Source: Planctomycetota bacterium (GTDB lineage: Bacteria; Planctomycetota; UBA1135; UBA2386). From it: DNA of 64,000 bases. The stretch is from NCBI GenBank assembly GCA_019636245.1, contig JAHBXX010000011.1:1-64000 (forward strand), read 5' to 3'. Below are positions 34,120-42,635 of this stretch, one piece after another; the stretch's first letter is position 1, and every line of letters begins with the position of its first letter. The notes beneath the pieces were generated by a model, which ran no database searches, had not been told where the DNA came from, and was given only the letters and a program-made list of their open reading frames with translations. The translations under genes were made by a program, and so were the position numbers.

Positions 34120-35667
34120 ATGCGGATCGGCATCGACGTCTCCATGACCGCGGACAGCAAGACGGGCCTGCCGTCCTACACGCGGTCGCTGGTGGAGGCG
34201 CTGGCGCGCGTCGACCCGCGCAACGAGTACTGGCTGTATCCGATCACCTGGCACTCGCTGCCGCCGAACCACCGCGATTCGGTGCTGCCGAAGGCGCGCA
34301 ACTTCCACCGCGTCTGCGGGCGCTGGCCCAAGCGCTGGCTCGACCGCCGCTGGCAGCAGGGCGACCGCAAACGTCTGCTCGGGCCGCCGCCGGACGTCTA
34401 CTTCAGCCCGTTCCACAACGCGCCCGACCGCTGGCTGCCGCGCCTGGTCTGCGTCTGGCACGACGTGTCGTTCCGGGTGCACCCCGAGTTCTCGACCGAG
34501 GCGAACCGCGTCTACTGCGAGGACCAGTTCGACCGGTCGCTGCGGCTCGCGCATCGCTTCGTCACCGTGTCGCACTTCTCGAAGCAGGAACTGGTGCGCG
34601 CCATGGGCGTGGCCGCGGACCGCATCGACGTCGTGCACGAGGCCGCCGATCCGCTGTTCCGGCGGCTGGGTGATGCGGTCCTGCCGCCGCGCCTGCAGGC
34701 CTTGCTCGGCGGCGCGCCGTTCGTGCTCTACGTCGGCTCGGTCGAGCCGCGCAAGAACCTGGCGACGCTGGTCGAGGCCTACGCCGAGCTGCAGGCCCGC
34801 ACGCGGCACCCGGCCCGGCTGGCGATCGCCGGCGGCTCCGGCTGGAAGAACTCGGCGGTGTTCGACGCCGTGGAGAGGCACGGCCTCGGCGACCGGGTGC
34901 GCTTCCTCGGCTTCGTCACCGATGCCGAACTGGTGGCGCTCTACAACGCCTGCGCGCTGTTCTGCTATCCGACGCTCTACGAGGGGTTCGGCCTGCCGGT
35001 GATCGAGGCGATGCAGTGCGGTGCGCCCGTCGTCACGAGCCGCGTCGCCTCGCTGCCCGAGGTCGGCGGCGACGCCGTGCGCTACGTCGACGACCCGCAC
35101 GACGCGAAGGCGCTGTCCGAGGCGCTGCAGCAGGTGCTCGAGGACCAGGCGCTGCGGCAGCGCCTGCGCGACCGTGGCATGGCGCAGGCGGCGGCCTTCA
35201 GCTGGGACCGGGCGGCGCGCGAGACGCTGGCGATCCTCGAGCGCGTCGTCGCCGACGACGGGCTCGATCCCGCCGATGTGCGCATGGGCGAGGACGAGCG
35301 CGGCCTCGACGACGGCTTCCACGCCCTGGAGCGGCCGCCCGAGGGCGCGTTCCGCTGGATGATGCGGCGCGGCACGCTGCACCTGCGACCGCGTCCTGGC
35401 GACCGCGCGCTGCGCGTCGTCGCCGCCTCGCCGTTGCCGGAGCAGACAGTGACCCTGATCGCGCGCATCGACGGCACCGTCGTCGGCACCGGGCTGCTCG
35501 GCCACGGCCCGCGCCCGTTCGTGTTCGAGCTGCCGCCGCACCTGCCGCGCCACCGGCGCCTCGACGTCGAGCTGGCGGTCAACCAGCTGCTGCCGCCGGC
35601 GCTGAAGGGCGGCGACCGGCGCGAACTCGGCGCGCGCGTGTTCGCCGCCGGCTTCGTCGCCGGCTGA
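34120..35667 (+). CDS. GT4 glycosyltransferase with C-terminal beta module
   Basis: 515 residues. The GT-B core has an N-terminal MRIGIDVSMTADSKTGLPSYTRSL, the linker LYVGSVEPRKNLATLVEA and the donor site YPTLYEGFGLPVIEAMQCGAPVV, all typical of mannosyltransferase-like GT4 enzymes. Residues 387-515 are an added beta module (VRMGEDERG... GGDRRELGARV) that aligns along its whole length with the end of the divergent GT2 protein. It begins a run of plus-strand glycosyltransferases. The ATG at 34120 gives the natural N-terminus. Confidence 0.88.
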   Translation: MRIGIDVSMTADSKTGLPSYTRSLVEALARVDPRNEYWLYPITWHSLPPNHRDSVLPKARNFHRVCGRWPKRWLDRRWQQGDRKRLLGPPPDVYFSPFHNAPDRWLPRLVCVWHDVSFRVHPEFSTEANRVYCEDQFDRSLRLAHRFVTVSHFSKQELVRAMGVAADRIDVVHEAADPLFRRLGDAVLPPRLQALLGGAPFVLYVGSVEPRKNLATLVEAYAELQARTRHPARLAIAGGSGWKNSAVFDAVERHGLGDRVRFLGFVTDAELVALYNACALFCYPTLYEGFGLPVIEAMQCGAPVVTSRVASLPEVGGDAVRYVDDPHDAKALSEALQQVLEDQALRQRLRDRGMAQAAAFSWDRAARETLAILERVVADDGLDPADVRMGEDERGLDDGFHALERPPEGAFRWMMRRGTLHLRPRPGDRALRVVAASPLPEQTVTLIARIDGTVVGTGLLGHGPRPFVFELPPHLPRHRRLDVELAVNQLLPPALKGGDRRELGARVFAAGFVAG

Positions 35668-35718
35668 CCGCCGGGCCCCGGATCGCATCGGTTCCATGAC
35701 AGGGCCAGGATGCGTCGA

Positions 35719-35724
35719 TAGGAT
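35719..35724 (+). promoter_or_regulatory. candidate -10 box before second GT4 gene
   Basis: TAGGAT lies 33 bases before the ATG at 35758 in a 90-base gap. It suggests that the downstream glycosyltransferases may have their own promoter. Confidence 0.3.
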
Positions 35725-35757
35725 CCGCCCCCACGCCTCGCCGCCCCGCACCGGCCC

Positions 35758-37191
35758 ATGGACATCCTGTTCGACGCCCGCATGCTGAACCGCCCGCTGT
35801 CGGGCCTCGAACGCGTCCAGCTCAACGTGCTGCGCGAACTCTCCAACCTGCCGCAGGTGAAGAGGTTGCGTGTGATCGTCATCAGGCACACGAACCCCGC
35901 CAAGCCGCTGCCCGAGCGGGTCGAGCGCTGCGAGGTGTGGACCACGGAGGACATCGTCAAGGTCCTGACCGATCCGGCCCAGCGGCCGGACGTCTACCAC
36001 ATGTCGTGGTTTCCCGACACGACGCCGCGCGACCTGTTCCTGCCGCTGCTCGCGCCGGCCTCGGTGGTCGAGGTGCACGATGCGATCCTGAACCGCCACC
36101 CCGAGTACTTCCCCGACCAGGAGCACTGGCGCTGGTACAACGGCTACATCCAGCGGCTGATCCGCAACTGCGACCGCCTGCTGGTGCACAGCGAGTCGGT
36201 GAAGGGCGAGATCGAACGCGACCTGCACGGTGACCCGTCGATCGCCGACGTGGCGCCGCTCGCGGTCGACCCCGACTTCCACGCGCCGCTGCCGGCCGAC
36301 GAGGTGCAGCGCCGCTGCCGCCGCATCGGCTTCGAGGGCGACTTCCTGCTCGCCGTCGGCAAGGACTACCCGCACAAGGACCACGCCACGCTGCTGCGTG
36401 CGCTGGCGCGGCTGCCGAAGTCGGTGCGACTCTGCATCGCCGGCACCAAGATCTGGAAGAATCCGGGCGAGACCAGCGACGAGATCATCGCCAAGCTCGG
36501 CCTCGGCGACCGGGTGCAGTGGGTGCAGGGGCTCGACGACCAGGACGTGAAGGCGCTGATCCAGGGCTGCCGCGCCATGGCGTATCCGTCGCTCGAGGAG
36601 GGCTTCGGCATCCCGCCGATCGAGGCGATGGCGCTCGGCACGCCGGTCGTCGCGGCGGCGGCCATGTCGATCCCCGAGGTCTGCGGCGACGGCGCCTGGC
36701 TGCACCGGCCGGGCGACGAGCGGCAGCTCGCCGATCTGCTGCAGAAGTGCCTGCGCCGCGGCGCCGACGTCCAGGAGCTGATCGCGCGCGGCAAGGCGCG
36801 CGAGCAGACGTTCTCCTGGCGCCGCACCGCCGAACGCACGTTCGCCTGCTACGAGCGGGCGATCGCCAGCGCGCGCGATGGCACCAGCCCGCGCCGGCCG
36901 CTGGACCCGACGGTCGCCGAGAGCCTGGCCATCGCCGCGCGCTACAAGTTCAACGAACTCGAACGCGAGCTGGCGGCGTGGCAGCAGCGCTGCCTCGGTG
37001 CCGAGACGCAACTGCACGAGGCCCGCCTGCACGCCGGCAAGCTCGAGGCGCAGCTGAAGGAGCTGGGCCGCACCCCGGTGGCGTCGCTGCCGTGGGCGGC
37101 ACCGCCGCCGCCGCCGAAGCGACCACGCTGGTCGCTGAAACGGCGGTTGCAGAAGATCCGCGACGGTCTGCGCCGTCGCCAGGAACCGTGA
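35758..37191 (+). CDS. GT4 glycosyltransferase with coiled-coil tail
   Basis: 477 residues. The GT-B fold is seen in LLAVGKDYPHKDHATLLRAL and in the donor site YPSLEEGFGIPPIEAMALGTPVV. After about residue 390 the protein changes to a helical segment (YKFNELERELAAWQQRCLG) of coiled-coil type, then a proline run and a strongly basic end. Such tails often anchor the enzyme to the membrane or to partners. A 701-residue coiled-coil protein follows 22 bases later, so the tails may interact. Confidence 0.85.
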   Translation: MDILFDARMLNRPLSGLERVQLNVLRELSNLPQVKRLRVIVIRHTNPAKPLPERVERCEVWTTEDIVKVLTDPAQRPDVYHMSWFPDTTPRDLFLPLLAPASVVEVHDAILNRHPEYFPDQEHWRWYNGYIQRLIRNCDRLLVHSESVKGEIERDLHGDPSIADVAPLAVDPDFHAPLPADEVQRRCRRIGFEGDFLLAVGKDYPHKDHATLLRALARLPKSVRLCIAGTKIWKNPGETSDEIIAKLGLGDRVQWVQGLDDQDVKALIQGCRAMAYPSLEEGFGIPPIEAMALGTPVVAAAAMSIPEVCGDGAWLHRPGDERQLADLLQKCLRRGADVQELIARGKAREQTFSWRRTAERTFACYERAIASARDGTSPRRPLDPTVAESLAIAARYKFNELERELAAWQQRCLGAETQLHEARLHAGKLEAQLKELGRTPVASLPWAAPPPPPKRPRWSLKRRLQKIRDGLRRRQEP

Positions 37192-37213
37192 CGAGGGCTT
37201 CGCCGCGGAGCGC

Positions 37214-39319
37214 ATGGCCAAGAAGGAACCCAGCCGGCCCGCCGAGGCAGCGACCGACGCGCAGTTCGTGGCGCGGCTGCAGCGCGATCTCGCCGACCGC
37301 GAACGCCAGCTGCGCGACCTGACCGAGCAGGCGCTGGGTTTCCTCGAGGAACTGGCCGAGGCGCGGCGGCTCGACGGCGACCGCGAGCGACTGGCAGCGC
37401 GCATCGGCGAACTGGAGCGGGTGATCGCGGATGCCCGCAGCCGCCTGCAGCATGCCGGCGGCTGCGCGCCGTCGAAGCGCTCCGGCAAGGGCCGGGTGCC
37501 GGCGCTCGAGGTGGTGTTCTGGGGCGAGGGCTCGCTGGCCCGGGCCGTTGCCTGCCGCGCCGCCTGCGGCGACGTGCCGGTGCGCTGGGTCGGGCCGCCG
37601 ACGGCGGTGCCGGCGGACCCCGATCTCGGCGGAGTCGCGACGCTCGTGCACCGCGACGCGCACACGCCGGCGCAGTGCTGGAACCTCGGCCTGGTCGGCA
37701 CCGAGGCGGCGGCGGTGCTGTTCGTGGGCCCTGGCACGCGGCTCGCCGCCGTGCCGGCGCTGCCCGAGCTGGCGCCGAACGTCGCCCTGCTGGCGCCGCG
37801 CCTGGAGCCCGAGGGTGCGGCCGCCGTCGGCTGCGTCGAGCTGGACGCGCTGCGGCTGGTGCCGAGGCCGCTGCCCGAGCCGCCGCCCGAGGCGCCGTTC
37901 CCCGTGCCCTGGGTGGCACCGCGGGCGTTCGTCGTCCGGCGGGCGGCCTACGAGCGCCTCGGCGCGTTCGACGAAGGTCTGCTCGGCGCGGCCAGCCTGC
38001 TCGACTTCACGCTGCGCGCGCGCCGCGCCAACTTCGACGTCGTCGGCTTCGCCGGTCTCGCCGTCGAGGACGACGGCGCCGGAGCTGCCGCCGACGAACA
38101 CGACCGCGAGCGCCTGTTCGTGCTGGCGCAGCATCGCCCGGAGCAGCTCGGGCGGGCGCTGGCCGAGCACGACGAGTTGTGGCGCCTGGCGCCGGCCGAA
38201 CTCGCCGGCTACGTGGCGGCGGTGCTCGCCCGGCTGCCGGCGGGCGACGTCGCGGTGCAGCGCGCGGTGCTCGAACGCCTCGCCGCCGGGCTGGTCGGGC
38301 ACGCCCTGCCGTCGGCGTCGATGTGCGCGCTGGTGCAGTCGAGCCGGGTCGCGGTGCTGCGCAGCGCCGTCGAGGCCGGGCTCGCCCACGGCGACGAACT
38401 GGCCGCGGCGCTGCAGCGCGCCGAGGGCCCCCTGGTGACGCCGGCGGCGGCGGCGTTCGAGGCCCTGGGCCGCGACATCGCCCTGTGCCGCAACGCCGCG
38501 CTGGCGACGGCCCGGACCCTGGAGCAGACCCGCGCCGAGCGGCGCGAGATCGACACCCAGCGCCACGCGCAGTCCGCCCGCGCCGAGCGCGCCGAGGGCG
38601 CGCGGGCGGCGACCGCGCAGCAGCTCGAGCAGGTGCAGACGTGGCTGCGCGAGGCGCAGGCGGAGCTGAAGCGGGTGCAGGAACGGCGCGTCGACGCGGA
38701 GCGGGAGATCGCCGAGGCACGCCTGGCCGGCCAGCGGGCGGCGGAGGAGGCCCAGCGCCTGCAGCGCGAGCGCCAGCAGCAGGAGGAGGCGCTGGCCAGG
38801 CTGCAGCGCGAGCGCGATCAGCAAGAGGAACAGCGGGCCCGGCTGCAGCAGCAGGTGCAGCAGACGGCGGCGCAGCTCGAGCAGGAGCGCGCCCGCACCC
38901 GGCAGGCCGAGGAGCGGCTGGCGGCGCAGCTGCAGAGCCACCGCGAGCTCGAGCGCGAGTTCCTGGCCGCCGACCGCAACCTGCGCAGCCTGCACGAACA
39001 CACCGCGGAGCTGGCGCGCATCGTCGGGCTGGCGGGCGGCAGCGACCGCGATGGCCTGCAGCACCGGCTGCAGTTCCTGCACCAGGAGGCGGAGAAACTG
39101 GCGCGCACCCTGCAGCAGGCCGGCGCGGCCGACGAACGGGCGCTGCTGGCGAACCTCGACCGGCTGGCGCGGCAGCTCGCCGACAGCGAACGCACGCTGC
39201 GCGAACGCGAGCGCTGGATCGCGCTGCTGCTGCAGGAGGTGACCTCGCGGCGGTTGTTCCCGCGCGCCCTGCAGGACCACGAGCGCGCCTTCGTCGACCG
39301 GGTCGGACGGCTGCCGTGA
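37214..39319 (+). CDS. long coiled-coil protein enclosing a GT-A-like domain
   Basis: 701 residues. A short coiled coil (about 15-75) comes first. A GT2-like domain (about 95-300) follows, with VAPRAFVVRRAAYERLGAFDE near residue 233 and a weak acidic LLDFTLRARRANFDV block; the usual DXD and ED residues are not clear, so catalysis is doubtful. From about 428 to 600 there is a long Gln/Glu/Arg-rich coiled coil with heptad-like spacing, then more helices. In ABC-exporter glycan systems a coiled-coil protein (WbdD) measures chain length; a similar ruler or scaffold role is possible here but is inference. The next gene overlaps it (GTGA). Confidence 0.65.
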   Translation: MAKKEPSRPAEAATDAQFVARLQRDLADRERQLRDLTEQALGFLEELAEARRLDGDRERLAARIGELERVIADARSRLQHAGGCAPSKRSGKGRVPALEVVFWGEGSLARAVACRAACGDVPVRWVGPPTAVPADPDLGGVATLVHRDAHTPAQCWNLGLVGTEAAAVLFVGPGTRLAAVPALPELAPNVALLAPRLEPEGAAAVGCVELDALRLVPRPLPEPPPEAPFPVPWVAPRAFVVRRAAYERLGAFDEGLLGAASLLDFTLRARRANFDVVGFAGLAVEDDGAGAAADEHDRERLFVLAQHRPEQLGRALAEHDELWRLAPAELAGYVAAVLARLPAGDVAVQRAVLERLAAGLVGHALPSASMCALVQSSRVAVLRSAVEAGLAHGDELAAALQRAEGPLVTPAAAAFEALGRDIALCRNAALATARTLEQTRAERREIDTQRHAQSARAERAEGARAATAQQLEQVQTWLREAQAELKRVQERRVDAEREIAEARLAGQRAAEEAQRLQRERQQQEEALARLQRERDQQEEQRARLQQQVQQTAAQLEQERARTRQAEERLAAQLQSHRELEREFLAADRNLRSLHEHTAELARIVGLAGGSDRDGLQHRLQFLHQEAEKLARTLQQAGAADERALLANLDRLARQLADSERTLRERERWIALLLQEVTSRRLFPRALQDHERAFVDRVGRLP

Positions 39320-40656
39320 AGGTCCTGCTCGCGCTGCACCAGTACCTGCCGCGGCACATCACCGGCACCGAGCAGTACGTGCGGGCGCTGGCCCGCGGCC
39401 TGCGACGCCGCGGCGTCGACGCGCGCGTGCTCGCCTACGAGCCGCTGGTGCAGTTCGACAGTCCCGAGCGGCTGTTCGTCGAGCGCGACGAGGTGGTCGA
39501 GGACGTGCCGGTGCGGCGGATCGGCGTGCACCATCGGCAGTCGCCGAACCCCGAGCTGCGCGACTACGAGAACCCGCTCGCCGGCCAGCTGCTGGCGCGC
39601 CACCTCGACGAAGTCGGCTTCGACCTCGTGCACCTGTTCCACCCGCGCAACATCGGCACCGGCGCGATCGAGGAGCCGAAGCTGCGCGGGCTGCCGCTGG
39701 TCGTGCACCTGATGGACTTCTGGTGGATCTGCCCCAACTACCTGCTGTGGCGCCGCGACGGCAGCCTGTGCGACGGTCCGCCGCAGGGCGGGGCTGGCTG
39801 CATCGCCTGCGTCGACGAACGGCTGGGGGCCGCGGTCGCCGAACGGCGCATCGAGCGGCAGGTGCGCCGCATCGGCGCACGACCGACGCCGGCGGGCAAC
39901 CAGGGTGCCTCGGCGGTGCGGCAGGCGCACGCGCTGCTGGGCCGGAAGGAGCACCTGATGGCGCGGCTGGCTCAGGCCGATCGCGTCGTCGCGCCGTCGC
40001 GCTTCCTCGCCGGCGTCTACCAGGACCACGGCCTGCCGGCGGCCCGGATCGTGCACCTGCCGTACGGGCTCGACCCCGAGCGCTTCGCCGGCATGCCGCC
40101 GCGCAAGGCCGTGGCCGGCCGGCCGCGGCTCGACGTCGGCTACGTCGGCTCGATCTCGCGCCACAAGGGCGTGCACGTGCTGCTCGACGCGATGCGGCGC
40201 CTCGACCGCGGCGACGTGCACCTGCACCTGCACGGCAGCCGTGACTCGCAGCCCGGCTACTCGGAGGCCCTCGTCGACGGCATCGACGACCCGCGGGTGA
40301 CGTTCCACGGCGCGTTCGCGCCGATCGAACTCGGGCGCGTGCTGGCCGGGCTCGACGTGCTGGTGGTGCCGTCGCTGTGGTACGAGAACACCCCGTTCTC
40401 GGTGCTGGAGGCGTTGCACGCCGGCGTGCCCGTCGTGGCCTCCGACCTGGGCGGCATCGCCGAGATCGTGGTGCCCGGCGCCACCGGCATGCTGTTCCCG
40501 GCCGGCGACGCCGTCGCGCTGGCGGCGGTGCTCGACCGCATCGCCGCCGATCCGGCGCGCGAACTGGCGCTGCGGCCGGCGCGGCCGCCCGGCATCGACG
40601 ACAACCTGGACCGGCTCGGCGCCCTCTACGCCGAACTCGTCGGAGCGCCCGCATGA
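39316..40656 (+). CDS. GT4 glycosyltransferase
   Basis: 446 residues starting at GTG, which overlaps the previous stop (GTGA). The N-terminus VLLALHQYLPRHITGTEQYV is a typical GT-B acceptor-domain start. DVGYVGSISRHKGVHVLLDA and the donor-site VPSLWYENTPFSVLEALHAGVPVV mark the C-terminal nucleotide-sugar domain. An insert around residues 150-210 contains two cysteines (GCIACVDERL), as in a group of GT4 enzymes of large glycan clusters. It is cotranscribed with its neighbours on both sides. Confidence 0.88.
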   Translation: MKVLLALHQYLPRHITGTEQYVRALARGLRRRGVDARVLAYEPLVQFDSPERLFVERDEVVEDVPVRRIGVHHRQSPNPELRDYENPLAGQLLARHLDEVGFDLVHLFHPRNIGTGAIEEPKLRGLPLVVHLMDFWWICPNYLLWRRDGSLCDGPPQGGAGCIACVDERLGAAVAERRIERQVRRIGARPTPAGNQGASAVRQAHALLGRKEHLMARLAQADRVVAPSRFLAGVYQDHGLPAARIVHLPYGLDPERFAGMPPRKAVAGRPRLDVGYVGSISRHKGVHVLLDAMRRLDRGDVHLHLHGSRDSQPGYSEALVDGIDDPRVTFHGAFAPIELGRVLAGLDVLVVPSLWYENTPFSVLEALHAGVPVVASDLGGIAEIVVPGATGMLFPAGDAVALAAVLDRIAADPARELALRPARPPGIDDNLDRLGALYAELVGAPA

Positions 40657-41618
40657 AGGCGAGCCTGGTGATGCCGACCTGGAACGCCGGCCCGCTGCTC
40701 GAAGAGGTGCTCGCCGCCGTCGACGCGCAGCCGGGCGCCGACCGGCTCGAGCGCATCGCCATCGACAGCGGCTCGACCGACGGCACGGTGGCGGTGCTGG
40801 AGCGCCACGGCTTCGCCGTGCGCTCGATCCCGCAGCGGGAGTTCAACCACGGCGCCACGCGCGACCTGGGCATCGAGGCGAGCGGCGGCGACGTGATCGT
40901 GCTGCTGACGCAGGACGCGACGCCGGCGGACGCACGCTGGCTGCCGGCGCTGCTCGCCGCCTACGACGACCCCGCCGTCGACGCCGCCTGGTGCCGCCAG
41001 ATCCCGCGGCCGGACTGCAACCCGCTGCTGCGGCGGCGCATCGACGAGTGGATGGGCGACCGCCGCACGCTGTCCTTGCAGCGCCTGCCCGCGGGCACGG
41101 CCTGGGGCGACCTCGAGCCGATGCAGCGGCTGCGGCTGTCGGCGTTCGACAACGTCGCCAGCAGCGTGCGCCGCACGACCTGGGCCAAGTACCGCTTCGG
41201 CTGGCGCCTGTTCGGCGAGGACGTCACCTTCGGCAAGCGCGTGGTCGAGAACGGCGGCTGCATCGCCTTCGTGCCCGACTCGGCCGTGGTGCACAGCCAC
41301 CGCACCACGCCCCGGCAGGAGGGCAAGCGCGTCTACTGCGACCACCAGAACCTGTTCGCCCTGTTCGGCCTGCGCGTGATCCCCGATCTGGCGCACTGCC
41401 GGCGCGCGGTGCGCGACGGCGGCGCCCACTTCCGGCGCCAGGTCGCCGAGGAGCCGGGGCTGTCGGCCGCGGCGCGCGCGGAACTCGAACGCTGGGCGAC
41501 AGGCTACGCACGCTGGACGGCGTGGGGGCAGTACCTGGGCGCCAACAGCGAGCGGCTGCGGCGCCGCTGGTTCGGGCCCGCTCTGCGGCTCGTCGACTGG
41601 TGGATGCACCGGCCCTGA
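40653..41618 (+). CDS. GT2 glycosyltransferase, rhamnosyltransferase-like
   Basis: 321 residues. The start overlaps the previous stop (ATGA). The GT-A domain begins ASLVMPTWNAGPLLEEVL and contains IDSGSTDGTVAVL. The block REFNHGATRDLGIE matches the EFNHG-TRN signature of rhamnosyltransferases, followed by LLTQDATPADARWL with the acidic metal site and GEDVTFGKRVVENG as the catalytic-base region. It ends the glycosyltransferase run. Confidence 0.87.
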   Translation: MKASLVMPTWNAGPLLEEVLAAVDAQPGADRLERIAIDSGSTDGTVAVLERHGFAVRSIPQREFNHGATRDLGIEASGGDVIVLLTQDATPADARWLPALLAAYDDPAVDAAWCRQIPRPDCNPLLRRRIDEWMGDRRTLSLQRLPAGTAWGDLEPMQRLRLSAFDNVASSVRRTTWAKYRFGWRLFGEDVTFGKRVVENGGCIAFVPDSAVVHSHRTTPRQEGKRVYCDHQNLFALFGLRVIPDLAHCRRAVRDGGAHFRRQVAEEPGLSAAARAELERWATGYARWTAWGQYLGANSERLRRRWFGPALRLVDWWMHRP

Positions 41619-41701
41619 GCCGGGGCCCGCTCCATGAAGGCCGGGTCAAGGACCGGCGAAGTCTCGGCGGAGCCGCGCCACGGGGTCTCGGCTGTGCGAG
41701 C

Positions 41702-42622
41702 ATGCCCGCCCTGACGACCGTGAAGATCCCGACCGCCGCCCTGCTCCTGTGCGTGGGCTTCGCCGCTGCCTGCAGCGGCGACGCTCCGCCACCACCGCCG
41801 CCCGGCGTGGAGATCACCGCCGACAACGCGGTCGAGGTCGCCACGATCGCCCTGCAGGCGGCGTTCGGCCTGGCGGAGACCGGCGAGGTCGTCGGCGCCC
41901 TGTTCGACGTGCCGCTCGCTCCGCCGCCGGCCCCCGCGACGGCGCTGGCGGCGACGACCACCACGACGCTGCCGGGACCGGAGGGCGGGCAGGTGCTGGT
42001 GACGTGGACCGACCAGGACGGCAACGGCCTGACCTCGCCCGCGGATTCGTTCGTCTACACGTTCGCCGACTACGGTCGGCTGGGGTTGCGGCTCGACGGC
42101 GTGGTGCTGGCCGACGTCCTGGACACGACCGGCCAGGTGGCGACCGGACAGGCCTGGACGGTCGACGCCCTGCTGACGTTCGCCAACCTGCAGGTCACCG
42201 AGGGCGCGGACAGCGTGCTGCTCGGCGGCGCGCAACGCTACCGCCGCGAACGGCGGGCGACGGTGATGCTGTCCGAGCTCGCGATCGACACGCCGTTCGC
42301 CTTCGGCTCCGGCGTGCTGCAGCCCGGCAACCGCATCGGCTACAACACCTATCCGTTCGAGTTCCAGTTCGCGCTGTCGGGCAACGGCGCCGTCGAGGCG
42401 ACCGGGTTCGAGGGCCAGATCCGGTTCTCGACCGAGGTCTTCTTCACCGGCTTCACGTTCTTCCCGAACCCGTGGACGGGCAGGCTCGAGATCCGCGGCG
42501 CCGGCGCGAGCGTGATCACGGCCCGCATGGTCGAGTCCACCTCGACGGTCGAGATCCTGGTCGATCTCGACGGCAACGGCTCGACCGACCAGACCGCGAC
42601 GATCGACTGGAGCCAGCTCTGA
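41702..42622 (+). CDS. hypothetical lipoprotein
   Basis: 306 residues. The signal peptide ends in a lipobox FAAAC with the lipidated cysteine at residue 24, followed by a Pro run. The mature protein is beta-rich with a Thr-rich linker (near residue 85) and Asp/Gly/Asn loops such as DQDGNGLTS and DLDGNGSTDQ that could bind calcium. No family is recognised. The 83-base gap before it holds no other gene. Confidence 0.6.
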   Translation: MPALTTVKIPTAALLLCVGFAAACSGDAPPPPPPGVEITADNAVEVATIALQAAFGLAETGEVVGALFDVPLAPPPAPATALAATTTTTLPGPEGGQVLVTWTDQDGNGLTSPADSFVYTFADYGRLGLRLDGVVLADVLDTTGQVATGQAWTVDALLTFANLQVTEGADSVLLGGAQRYRRERRATVMLSELAIDTPFAFGSGVLQPGNRIGYNTYPFEFQFALSGNGAVEATGFEGQIRFSTEVFFTGFTFFPNPWTGRLEIRGAGASVITARMVESTSTVEILVDLDGNGSTDQTATIDWSQL

Positions 42623-42635
42623 CCGCGGCCGTCCG

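Noticed and set aside
37214..39319. Smc- or myosin-like protein suggested by the coiled coil
   Set aside because: No ATPase head; the globular part resembles a GT2 domain and the neighbours are glycosyltransferases.
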